Part shown: one piece after another, positions 7,756-15,884 of the stretch | Layout of the letters: each line of letters starts with the position of its first letter | Numbering within the stretch: position 1 is the first letter of the stretch | NCBI RefSeq assembly: GCF_000276805.1 | Contig: NZ_AKXQ01000002.1 | Coordinates: 207,698-271,697 of the forward strand | Origin: Moritella dasanensis ArB 0140 | GTDB taxonomy: Bacteria > Pseudomonadota > Gammaproteobacteria > Enterobacterales > Moritellaceae | Direction: 5' to 3' | DNA: 64,000 nucleotides | The notes under the pieces: generated by a model | Database searches by the model: none | Told to the model about the DNA's origin: nothing | The model's input: the letters and a program-made list of their open reading frames with translations, nothing else | Position numbers and translations under genes: made by a program

Positions 7756-8715
7756 TTAGTGGAATGGGAAGAAGTAGTTCATCCACGACGCCATACGTAA
7801 CAAGACTTTGCGCATAATAGCCACATGCTCAAAATGCGTAGAGTAAATAGCCGTTTGACCATACGCGCCACCCATCATTACATCGCTGTATTGTGCAAAA
7901 CGGGGATCATCAATTTCAAATAACACTGGAATACGACCAGGAAAACGTGCCGTTTGCACAGAAATTAACGTGCCCGATGCTTGAATTTGGCCTTCTGGAA
8001 TAGCCGGAATAGCGCCAACAACCTTCGCGCTAAATACTTTACCTGGTAGACCATCAAAGATCACTTCTGCTTTAGAGCCTTTTTCAAGACGCAGCATACT
8101 GTTTTGACGATACCAACCAACAAGCATTTTATCCCCTTTATGCTTAAATACCATCACAGGTCGTAGCGGTAAGCTCACAGCACGCATACCTGGGCGTAAT
8201 GCTTGTTGCACTACATAACCATCGGTCGGTGCACGGACAATTGTACTATCTAGATCGAATAGTGCTAATTCGCGTTTAGCTGTTAAATCATCAACTTGAC
8301 CACGAGTAAGGTCTACATCACGTTGTTTACCAATACCTTTACGGTACAGCTCTTTCGCACGTTTGAAGTCTGACGTTGCCACAACGAGGTTCGCTTCAAT
8401 TGAATCAAGCTTATCTTGGAATGGTTTTGGGTCTAACTTGAAAAGCACATCACCTTTCATTAACAATTGATTTGCTTCAACCGGCACTTCAATGACATTA
8501 CCATTAACCGCTGGCACAATCGGGGTTGTTACATAGTATTCACGGCTAATTTCTGAAAACGGATGATTGTAGTTCATGGTAAAAACCAGTCCACCAATCA
8601 AAATAATACCACCGAGGACCGCTGTTGGTACGCTCCATTTATTAAGTGGGATCTTAAATATTTTGAATATCGCGATACAAAAAGCGGTATACGTTAATAT
8701 GAGTAATAAATCCAT
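7756..8715 (-). CDS. HlyD-family membrane fusion protein (YiaV/YibH-like)
   Basis: 319 aa. It has N-terminal membrane segments (LLLILTYTAFCIAIFKIF, then VPTAVLGGIILIGGLVF) and a biotinyl-lipoyl-like strand region (VPAVNGNVIEVPVEANQLLM). A coiled-coil hairpin follows (about residues 95-140), then a second half-motif STIVRAPTDGYVVQQALRPG and a beta-barrel. This is the periplasmic adaptor architecture of tripartite efflux systems. Its start overlaps the DUF3302 stop codon (TAATG), the same pairing as E. coli yiaW-yiaV and yibI-yibH. No transporter or outer membrane channel is encoded here. The substrate is unknown. Confidence 0.88.
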   Translation of the reverse strand: MDLLLILTYTAFCIAIFKIFKIPLNKWSVPTAVLGGIILIGGLVFTMNYNHPFSEISREYYVTTPIVPAVNGNVIEVPVEANQLLMKGDVLFKLDPKPFQDKLDSIEANLVVATSDFKRAKELYRKGIGKQRDVDLTRGQVDDLTAKRELALFDLDSTIVRAPTDGYVVQQALRPGMRAVSLPLRPVMVFKHKGDKMLVGWYRQNSMLRLEKGSKAEVIFDGLPGKVFSAKVVGAIPAIPEGQIQASGTLISVQTARFPGRIPVLFEIDDPRFAQYSDVMMGGAYGQTAIYSTHFEHVAIMRKVLLRMASWMNYFFPFH

Positions 8716-9041
8716 TATTCACTCCCTCCTTCTAACGTATTAAGACGTTGTTTTACTTCGTTAAGTTCTAGTTCTAATTTTTCGATGTGCTCTTTACTTG
8801 AATGACCATCAGAAAAACCCCAACCACGATCAGAGCGGTACAAGGTTGCCCAAATCCACAAGAATGGCCAAAGTACGTGTAAGGTGAAGAGGCTTACCCA
8901 GCCGGCAACATGAATGGCGTCTTGGTGAGGATGATTTCGGTGAACTGCAATTTCATAGGGAATATCATGTATAACGATAACACCATAAAACAGCACAATA
9001 GCAACAAACACCAGTATTCCTAGTGCAACGTATTCCAACAT
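8715..9041 (-). CDS. DUF3302 inner membrane protein (YiaW/YibI-like)
   Basis: 108 aa. It has a first membrane helix (VALGILVFVAIVLFYGVIVI), a conserved HDIPYEIAVHRNHPHQDAI loop, a second helix (WVSLFTLHVLWPFLWIWATLY) and a C-terminal coiled coil (HIEKLELELNEVKQRLNTL). This matches DUF3302, which is nearly always found upstream of an HlyD-type adaptor, as here with a 1-bp overlap. It probably supports that adaptor. AAGGAG lies 6 nt upstream of the ATG. Confidence 0.85.
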   Translation of the reverse strand: MLEYVALGILVFVAIVLFYGVIVIHDIPYEIAVHRNHPHQDAIHVAGWVSLFTLHVLWPFLWIWATLYRSDRGWGFSDGHSSKEHIEKLELELNEVKQRLNTLEGGSE

Positions 9042-9107
9042 AATTAACTCCTTTAACCGTTCAGAAACGTTCTTACTTCATGTAAGACTTCTTGTAATGA
9101 GTGATAG

Positions 9108-9155
9108 CCTATCATTAAACCTGACATTAAGCCTACTATTAAACCTGCTATTAAA
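9108..9155. repeat. 12-bp tandem repeat, four units
   Basis: CCTATCATTAAA, CCTGACATTAAG, CCTACTATTAAA and CCTGCTATTAAA follow each other without gaps. They lie 66 bp upstream of the DUF3302 start, in its probable promoter or leader region. Unit number could vary between strains. Confidence 0.75.
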
Positions 9156-9267
9156 CATAGATAAAACAATAATATAATTAACGCTATAAGCTTCAATGAT
9201 AGACTATTTCAAACGAAAATAAGGAAATTAACCGTTACCAGTACTGCCAGTCTTGGTTAATAACGAC

Positions 9268-10296
9268 TTAACCATTCATCCGTTGTAAAATACGCTTTAT
9301 AAAATCTTTCAGTTTGGGTTTATTATCTGCCGAAAAACCAATTGGTCGACACGCTGTTACCGCCGCTAAACCAATACGCGCTGTATACACACCTGCACCA
9401 ACACCTTGGCTCAAACGCGCGCCCGTGATACCCGCTAAACTCGTGGTACCAAATTCTTGTAACATTTCATCAAGGGCAAGTTCACTCACACCGATTAAAG
9501 CTAAATAACGCAGCACACTTTTTAATAGCTTGTAACGATTCGCCAGCGAAGGACGCATACCGTATACCTGCCCTACCTCATCAATCATTTTCATGCTGCG
9601 CCACAAGGCTAATAACATATCCACGGCTGCCCACGGGCTTGCTGCAACCACAACACCCGTTTGCACACTGTATTTTGAGACACGCTGCAGTGCTTCTTTA
9701 TCTAATGGTGCTAAAAATACATTCTCAAGATGAACCATGGCTTCTTTATCATTACTGTAATCAGGCATAGATTTAATGCATTTTGCCAGTAATGGCGCTT
9801 GTGGTTTGCCCTTATAAAACTGCGTTAGCTTAGCGATAAGCCCTTTGGCTTGACCAACATCATTAGTGGCTTTTAACTGCTCGGCTTTATCTTGTATACC
9901 CGCTAATGCTGCCATGTTTTCTTTATCTGACATGAAGCTGAATACACTGCGTAATGCCAGCACAGTAACGATGGTTAACAAACCAGAAAAGCCCGCAGCA
10001 ATAATCCAATGTAACGCTAATGCACTTTGGAAGATGGTGTATATTTGCCATAATGACATGACACCGAAGATACTCGCTGCACCAATAACAAACGATTTTA
10101 GACCTTTGATTGGTAGTGCTTCTAACGTCAGTCCACTGTATGTTTCATCAATGCCATCGTCTGCAGTGATTGAAACGGGTACTTGGCTTAAATCATTATC
10201 GAGATCGGGCATAAACACTTTGGCTTCACGCGTTGGCGTTGCAACCAAGTCGTCAGCTTGCATGTCGATGGTTTTACCTTGCTTGGTCATAGGCAT
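9268..10296 (-). CDS. ycjF: YcjF-family membrane protein (DUF697)
   Basis: 342 aa. It is the partner of YcjX in a conserved stress-linked pair that belongs to the phage-shock regulon in enterics. Two membrane helices lie near residues 70-115 (SFVIGAASIFGVMSLWQIY, then LHWIIAAGFSGLLTIVTVLAL). The C-terminal DUF697 region follows (GVVVAASPWAAVDMLLALWR near residue 215; RLSQGVGAGVYTARIGLAA). It overlaps the ycjX stop by 10 bp, so translation is probably coupled. No pspABC genes are nearby. Confidence 0.9.
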   Translation of the reverse strand: MPMTKQGKTIDMQADDLVATPTREAKVFMPDLDNDLSQVPVSITADDGIDETYSGLTLEALPIKGLKSFVIGAASIFGVMSLWQIYTIFQSALALHWIIAAGFSGLLTIVTVLALRSVFSFMSDKENMAALAGIQDKAEQLKATNDVGQAKGLIAKLTQFYKGKPQAPLLAKCIKSMPDYSNDKEAMVHLENVFLAPLDKEALQRVSKYSVQTGVVVAASPWAAVDMLLALWRSMKMIDEVGQVYGMRPSLANRYKLLKSVLRYLALIGVSELALDEMLQEFGTTSLAGITGARLSQGVGAGVYTARIGLAAVTACRPIGFSADNKPKLKDFIKRILQRMNG

Positions 10297-11744
10297 TTGT
10301 CCCCTATTAATTCATTTAAAATACTATCAATTCGAATGTGTGGTAATACATCTTGGTTACTAAACGACAATCCTTGTGGCGGATTTAACAAGGGTATTTG
10401 CCAATCTAAAAATGGCTGCCACTGTTCGCCTTCAGGTATACGTGTGGGTATGGTTGGGTGAATATAACCAATTGGTTTACCATTCACACCACACCCAGCA
10501 ATACCGCGATCGCCTTGATGTTTTATCTCTTTAGAAGAACGTACTGCTGCGGTTGCTTCACAAACTGGCTGTACCCCTTCATGCTGTGCACTTTTATAAG
10601 CTTGTTTGACAATGACGCCCAATAATTGCCGTACGGCATCATGATCTTCACTCAATACCTGATCGATCTTAGTCGCCGCAAACACCACCTTGTCGATCTT
10701 GGGTCTGAATAATTGCGCGAATCTATTTTGGCTACCGTACGAAAAGCTCTCGGTAATACTGGTTAAGGCTTGGCGCATATCATCAAGATAATCAGGCCCT
10801 GCGTTTAAGGTATTTACGACATCCACCAGCACTAACTGGCGGTCAATACGGCTAAAGAAGTTTTTATAAAAAGGGTCAACTAACTCTTTTACATACCCTT
10901 GATAATTGCGCTGACAGTGCTTGTAATAACTGTTTTCAGCGGCGTCACTTAACGCATCTTCACTGTATTTATGACAACCAAGTAGCGGCACAAAGTTTAA
11001 CAGTTCGCTATTTTCTACCGAACCAGGCAATAAGAAACGTCCAGGTTGGATCAAACTTAAACTACTGTGCTTATATTTACAGTCATGTAAGAACTGCACA
11101 AACTGCGCGTTTAACGATTTCAATACGCTTTGGTCGACAGCCGATAACGGATCTAACTGACTTAATTCGTCAAATAAAGGCCCCATTAACTCACGTCGTG
11201 GCGATGCTTGGTATTGTCCTTGGCACTGTTCACTCCAACGCGCAAAACTCATTTCACGCAGCGGTAAATCGAGTAACCATTCACCCGGATAATCACGAAT
11301 TTCTAAGAACAGAGAAAACTGCTCTGCTTTTAACGGGTTTAAACGTCGTCCAGCACGCGATAATCTTAATTCCAGTAAACAACCACTACTGTCTGTCGTT
11401 GACGCTGGCCACTTTGCTTGTGCTTGCGTTAAGCTCTGGTAGTTCTTTGCATACGGGAATACCGGAATATTGGTGTCAGCTAATGGGTGCATTTTCACGC
11501 CAAGCAAACGCTCACTCAATACCGGTGAAAAACCTGCTAAGCTGGCTTTCTCATGGTGCATTAATTGATTAATTAAACTGGTGATAAAGGTCGATTTACC
11601 ACTTTTACTTAAGCCTGTTATACCGATACAAAAATAACGGTTTTGCAGCTTAGCAATACTCGCCAGCCCATCTTCTTTAAGGGACGTTGCTTTGCGGGAT
11701 GCTTTGTTGATTAACTTGGAAAACTTTTTGTCTGAGTCTCGCAT
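10287..11744 (-). CDS. ycjX: YcjX-family P-loop GTPase-like protein (DUF463)
   Basis: 485 aa, the usual family length. The P-loop is GLSKSGKST at residues 44-52, and the family-typical LEIRDYPGEWLLDLPL (a DxxG-type switch region) lies near residue 150. VDVVNTLNAG and FAATKIDQV (the TKxD-like specificity element, about 355-365) complete a nucleotide-binding domain. The protein is cytoplasmic and probably acts with the membrane protein YcjF encoded just downstream. In other bacteria the pair responds to envelope stress. The start is the ATG at 11744. Confidence 0.92.
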   Translation of the reverse strand: MRDSDKKFSKLINKASRKATSLKEDGLASIAKLQNRYFCIGITGLSKSGKSTFITSLINQLMHHEKASLAGFSPVLSERLLGVKMHPLADTNIPVFPYAKNYQSLTQAQAKWPASTTDSSGCLLELRLSRAGRRLNPLKAEQFSLFLEIRDYPGEWLLDLPLREMSFARWSEQCQGQYQASPRRELMGPLFDELSQLDPLSAVDQSVLKSLNAQFVQFLHDCKYKHSSLSLIQPGRFLLPGSVENSELLNFVPLLGCHKYSEDALSDAAENSYYKHCQRNYQGYVKELVDPFYKNFFSRIDRQLVLVDVVNTLNAGPDYLDDMRQALTSITESFSYGSQNRFAQLFRPKIDKVVFAATKIDQVLSEDHDAVRQLLGVIVKQAYKSAQHEGVQPVCEATAAVRSSKEIKHQGDRGIAGCGVNGKPIGYIHPTIPTRIPEGEQWQPFLDWQIPLLNPPQGLSFSNQDVLPHIRIDSILNELIGDKCL

Positions 11745-11888
11745 ATACCTACTTCATACATTAAAAGAAAGGTGAACTTTATTATTACAAACAGGCTAGC
11801 TGTTACTATTAACAATTAGTTTACTATAGATAAGAAGTATACCCAAACAAGCTGAATGGCAGATGAATAAAGCGATTAATGTGCAGCG

Positions 11889-12827
11889 TTACAGCCTTAA
11901 TGGCGAGATCGCTTTCCAACCATCTGTTTCTTTTTCTGCCAAGGCGAATTTGAAAGCATAACCAACATGGCCGGTTTTTATTCTTAGGTCTGTCGCAACT
12001 AATTGTCCTTCAACCTCTTCTAAACGAATAAACCCATTGGTAAACCAATCAAGCGAGGTTAACGCCGGTGTCGTGACATCTATCACGCCATAACCGAGAT
12101 TTTGTTGTGCCGATATATCTAACGTATTCGTCAGTACATTCAGGGTAACGTCATAATAAATACCGTCATCAACAACGACCGCTATCCACCAGTTAAGACT
12201 TGGATAAAGCGGAGACAGGAATACCTTAGACGCAGGAATCCCCTGTGCTTGTAAGGCTGCATCGACTTTATTTTGCATTTGGTTTTGTATTAATACACTC
12301 AGTAACAAATAACCACTGCTGAGCAACAAGCCAATATGATTAACCCGCCTCGCCTTTTGCTTACTCTCATCACTATTTTTACTGCGCCACAAATAGACAC
12401 AGCCAACTAATAACGGGATGGTATACAAGGGATCGATGACAAAGATAGAGGCGATAGAAATAGGATTGCCAGCTAACGGCCAAAACAATTGCGTGCCGTA
12501 GCTTGTGAATGCGTCAAGCAGCGGATGGGTGATTAATGTTAAACAACATAGCCAGAATAGCCGTTGATTGGATATCACATCACTTTTAAATTTAAACCTG
12601 AGGGCCGCAAAGCAGATAAACGCAAATGGAAATAATACAAACAAGGAATGCGAAAAACTGCGGTGTTCGGTAAAGCTTGCGACAGCATCATCTGCTGGCA
12701 TAAAAACATCTAAGTCAGGTATCGTGCCCAAAGCAGCACCGATAACTACGGCGCTTCTGCCGAGTTGCTTATGGCCTATCGCGGCAGCGACAGCGCCACC
12801 TAATACGATTTGTGTAACTGAGTCCAT
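11889..12827 (-). CDS. Membrane-bound metal-dependent hydrolase (YdjM-like, DUF457)
   Basis: 312 aa. The N-terminus carries MDSVTQIVLGGAVAAAIGHK, then GTIPDLDVF and EHRSFSHS (about residues 54-61). These His and Asp residues are the proposed metal ligands of the family. Several membrane helices follow (LFVLFPFAFICFAALRF; the LLVGCVYLW region; IGLLLSSGYLLLSVLI), and the C-terminal ~100 residues are soluble and beta-rich. E. coli YdjM is in the LexA regulon. I see no convincing SOS box here. The substrate is unknown. Confidence 0.85.
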   Translation of the reverse strand: MDSVTQIVLGGAVAAAIGHKQLGRSAVVIGAALGTIPDLDVFMPADDAVASFTEHRSFSHSLFVLFPFAFICFAALRFKFKSDVISNQRLFWLCCLTLITHPLLDAFTSYGTQLFWPLAGNPISIASIFVIDPLYTIPLLVGCVYLWRSKNSDESKQKARRVNHIGLLLSSGYLLLSVLIQNQMQNKVDAALQAQGIPASKVFLSPLYPSLNWWIAVVVDDGIYYDVTLNVLTNTLDISAQQNLGYGVIDVTTPALTSLDWFTNGFIRLEEVEGQLVATDLRIKTGHVGYAFKFALAEKETDGWKAISPLRL

Positions 12828-12927
12828 GCTTGTTCCTAACGTAAAACTTTGAGTGCTATATTGAGTATATAGCTAAATTAATCGTATTTTATCTGCGAGG
12901 CAAGTTTTGGCGGGTTCTGATAAACAA

Positions 12928-12959
12928 AAATGGCTAAGGTCTCTCAACCTTAGCCATTT
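12928..12959 (-). terminator. Intrinsic terminator of the RhlE-type helicase gene
   Basis: The perfect 13-bp arms AAATGGCTAAGGT and ACCTTAGCCATTT surround a 6-nt loop. On the minus strand TTTTTG follows. It lies about 65 bp past the helicase stop codon. Confidence 0.9.
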
Positions 12960-13024
12960 ATATAACTAATCTAGTGCTAAATACAATTACCGACTTTATC
13001 TAGTAACTTGCCTAGCGATTTTTC

Positions 13025-14323
13025 CTAACGAGCAGGTTTAGTATCTTTCTTCGCACGGTTATTGGTTTTCTTACCATAAGAGCGGTTTTTAGCACGACGT
13101 TTGTCATCGTTACGGCCATTGCCTTTGCTTTGACCTCCGCTATTACGACCGTCATCAACAGGCTTGCTCAGGTCAGGTTCATAACCCGGTAACCATTGCG
13201 CCACTAAACGGGTATCAAGCAGTGTTTCAATCTCTTCTAACAACCAGTTTTCACCGATGCTAACTAAAGACGTTGCAGTACCAGATAAACCAGCACGACC
13301 TGTACGACCGATACGGTGAATGTAGTCTTCTGCTTTAAACGGTAATTCAAAGTTGATTACATGCTTAAGCTGTTCGATATCAAGGCCACGTGCAGCAACA
13401 TCTGTCGCGACTAATGCACGAACGTTACCCGCTTTAAAATCTTCAAGACCACGTTCACGTGCGCCCTGTGATTTATCACCGTGTACTGCGATTGTTTTAA
13501 TACCATCTTTACACATTTCTTTTGCTAGGCTATCAGCGGCCTGCTTAGTACGAGTGAAGATAAGTACTTGGCGCCAGTTACGTGAACCAATCAAGTAAGA
13601 CGTTAATTCACGTTTACGATCGGTATCAACTGCGTAAAAGATTTGCTCTACTTGTTCAGCCGCTGCATTACGCGTATCAACTTCCACTAATAATGGATCG
13701 TTTAATAAGCCTTTGCTTAATTTAAAGATCGCTTCATCAAAGGTTGCCGAGAACAACATTGTCTGACGTTTTTTCGGTAGGTGCTTCAAGATACGACGAA
13801 TCTCTTCCATAAAGCCCATATCTAACATACGGTCAGCTTCATCGAATACGATCTTTTCAACAAACTCAAGTGTTAGCGTTTCACGATCTAATAGATCAAG
13901 TAAACGACCAGGTGTTGCAACTAAAATGTCTGCACCTTGAGCCAGCGCTTTTACTTGTGGGTTAATGCTAACACCACCGTAAACAAGTTCAGCTGTTAGT
14001 TCGCTACCTTCGCTATACGTAACAAAGCTTTTGTGCACTTGCTGTGAAAGCTCACGTGTTGGTGTTAATACCAAAGCACGGATTTTCTTTTTGCCAGTTT
14101 CTTCTGATGCGTTAGCTGTTAACTGTTGAGCCATTAGTTGCTGGATAATAGGCAATGCAAATGCAGCTGTTTTACCTGTACCAGTCTGTGCACCACCCAT
14201 AATGTCACGCCCTTCCAGAATTGCTGGAATAGCCTGAGCTTGAATTGGTGTCGGCGTTTCATAGCCTAACTTGGTAACAGTATTAATTAAATTTTGATTA
14301 AGATTTAAAGCAGAAAAACCCAT
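13025..14323 (-). CDS. rhlE: DEAD-box RNA helicase, RhlE type
   Basis: 432 aa. Motifs in order: Q motif (YETPTPIQAQAIP), AQTGTGKT, PTRELS, TPGRLLD, DEAD, SAT, then the C-terminal lobe with VATDVAARGLDIE and HRIGRTGRAG. The tail after residue ~385 is Lys/Arg/Asn/Gly-rich, as in RhlE-type cold-adapted helicases acting in ribosome assembly and mRNA decay. The ATG at 14323 is chosen because AAGG precedes it and the family starts MGFS. The in-frame GTG at 14341 would add six residues and has no ribosome-binding site. It is monocistronic, with its own terminator downstream. Confidence 0.9.
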   Translation of the reverse strand: MGFSALNLNQNLINTVTKLGYETPTPIQAQAIPAILEGRDIMGGAQTGTGKTAAFALPIIQQLMAQQLTANASEETGKKKIRALVLTPTRELSQQVHKSFVTYSEGSELTAELVYGGVSINPQVKALAQGADILVATPGRLLDLLDRETLTLEFVEKIVFDEADRMLDMGFMEEIRRILKHLPKKRQTMLFSATFDEAIFKLSKGLLNDPLLVEVDTRNAAAEQVEQIFYAVDTDRKRELTSYLIGSRNWRQVLIFTRTKQAADSLAKEMCKDGIKTIAVHGDKSQGARERGLEDFKAGNVRALVATDVAARGLDIEQLKHVINFELPFKAEDYIHRIGRTGRAGLSGTATSLVSIGENWLLEEIETLLDTRLVAQWLPGYEPDLSKPVDDGRNSGGQSKGNGRNDDKRRAKNRSYGKKTNNRAKKDTKPAR

Positions 14324-14486
14324 AATGACCTTACTAAACACAACAAAAACGATATGTCGCGCAGTTTAGCAGAACTCTTACAAGATTGCAGATAAACTCG
14401 ATAAAGGGCTGATTTAAGGGTTAGAGGGGTAACGACTGAATATAAAAAAACCAACCGCATCAACGACTGGTTTCATTTACAAACAA

Positions 14487-14526
14487 AAACGCCCTCTTCA
14501 TTCATAACGAATACCAGGAGGCGTTT
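14487..14526 (-). terminator. Intrinsic terminator after nirC
   Basis: On the minus strand AAACGCCTCC pairs with GAGGGCGTTT around an AT-rich loop, followed by TTG/TTTG. It lies 36 bp past the nirC stop codon. A smaller hairpin (AAACCA/TGGTTT, about 14449-14474) sits beyond it. Confidence 0.75.
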
Positions 14527-14561
14527 ATTAATTATTCTAAACGATGCAAATCACAACATGA

Positions 14562-15410
14562 TTATGCTTTAGCTGTTTTACCAGCTGTTGCAGTTTCAAC
14601 GTTATCAGTTAATGCTGGCGCTGTTTTAGCGTGCGTTAGATATAACGGAATACATGTAAATAGTAGACCACCTACAAGGTTACCTAGCAGCGTTGGAATA
14701 AGGTTCCAATTTAACCAAGTAGCAACACCAACATCAGCGCCTAACAACATACCCAGTGGGAATAAGAACATGTTAACAACAGCATGTTCAAATACTAACG
14801 AGAAGAAGATGAAGATTGGTAGCCACATTGCCGCGATTTTACCTGCAACCGTACGTGCAGTCATGTTACCAATAACACCTAAACAAACCATTAAGTTACA
14901 CAAAATACCTTTAACAAATACCGTGATCCAACCATCAAAACCATGCTCAGCATAGCCAACTGTACGCGCCATCGTCGCGCCAATGAACTTTTGCCCTACT
15001 GCGCCAGCTTCAACACTGAAGTTAGTCGTAAATATAAGTGCGATAAGGAAAGCAACGATGAGTGAACCAATCAAGTTACCTAGACCAATAAAACCCCAAC
15101 AACGTAGAATGCGACCCCAAGTAATACCACTACGCTTATCAAATTTAGCCAATGGCGCTAGACCAAACACACCCGTTAACAAGTCATAACCCATTAAACT
15201 TAAAATACAAAAACCAACAGGGAAAACTAACGCGCCAACCAGACCAACACCCGTTTGCACAATCGCCGTGATAGCAACAACAACGGCTAAAGAAAGAATA
15301 ATACCAGCCATAGTGCCACGTAAAACAAGATCCCTACTACTGGTGCGAATTTTAGCTTCGCCAACATCAATCATGGTCTGAACGAATTCAGCAGGTTTTA
15401 AAGCAGACAT
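14562..15410 (-). CDS. nirC: Formate/nitrite transporter family protein, NirC-like
   Basis: 282 aa from the ATG at 15410, which has GGAG 7 nt upstream; an upstream extension to 15476 is AT-rich and lacks a ribosome-binding site. FNT-family features are the six membrane helices, the GEAKIRTS opening, GFCILSLMGYDLLTG, WGRILRCWGFIGLGNLIGS and the GILCNLMVCLGVIG segment. Its place directly after nirBD suggests nitrite uptake (or export of excess nitrite) rather than formate transport. A terminator-like hairpin separates it from nirD, so its expression may be reduced or partly independent. Confidence 0.88.
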   Translation of the reverse strand: MSALKPAEFVQTMIDVGEAKIRTSSRDLVLRGTMAGIILSLAVVVAITAIVQTGVGLVGALVFPVGFCILSLMGYDLLTGVFGLAPLAKFDKRSGITWGRILRCWGFIGLGNLIGSLIVAFLIALIFTTNFSVEAGAVGQKFIGATMARTVGYAEHGFDGWITVFVKGILCNLMVCLGVIGNMTARTVAGKIAAMWLPIFIFFSLVFEHAVVNMFLFPLGMLLGADVGVATWLNWNLIPTLLGNLVGGLLFTCIPLYLTHAKTAPALTDNVETATAGKTAKA

Positions 15411-15487
15411 ATAAGAACTCCAAGAATATTCAAAATTAAAAGTAAAATTATAAGAAAAAGGTAAATAATAAAGCAAAATCGTATAGG

Positions 15488-15517
15488 AAAAGGTGCTAGC
15501 CTTTGGTGGCTAGCACC
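15488..15517 (-). terminator. Terminator/attenuator between nirD and nirC
   Basis: The perfect 10-bp arms GGTGCTAGCC (15492-15501) and GGCTAGCACC (15508-15517) enclose a 6-nt loop. On the minus strand TTTTCC follows. It lies 40 bp past the nirD stop codon and about 80 bp before the nirC start. Confidence 0.85.
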
Positions 15518-15557
15518 CTTGAACTATAAAATCTTGTCGCTATTCACACAGTGCGTC

Positions 15558-15884
15558 TTAAGCGCTGATCTCGACAGCGTCTTTGTTCACACGCACTTTA
15601 TACGTCGCCAGTGCCACCAAGTCATTTTCTAAACATTGACCTGTCGTTAAGTTAAAACGTTGTTTCTTCAACGGGCTTGCTACCCAAAGTTGCTCGTCAT
15701 GCTCACAAATAATACCGCGTGAAAGCACGTTTGATTTAGCAAATGGGTCCATGTTGTCGATAGCAAATAACTCATCGTTGTCACGTGGACGGAAAATCGC
15801 AACTTGCTTACCATTAATCAGTGCACAAACGCCGGTTTTTGGGGTGATGTCGTTTAACTGACAAACGTTAATCCATTTACTCAT
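15558..15884 (-). CDS. nirD: Nitrite reductase small subunit NirD
   Basis: 108 aa. It is a Rieske-like fold subunit of cytoplasmic NADH-nitrite reductase. The typical blocks are VCALINGKQVAIFRPRD, LFAIDNMDPFAKSNVLSRGI and VASPLKKQRFNLTTGQCLE. As in other NirD proteins the [2Fe-2S] Cys/His ligands of true Rieske proteins are absent. Its ATG overlaps the nirB stop by 4 bp (ATGA), which couples translation of the two subunits. Confidence 0.95.
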   Translation of the reverse strand: MSKWINVCQLNDITPKTGVCALINGKQVAIFRPRDNDELFAIDNMDPFAKSNVLSRGIICEHDEQLWVASPLKKQRFNLTTGQCLENDLVALATYKVRVNKDAVEISA

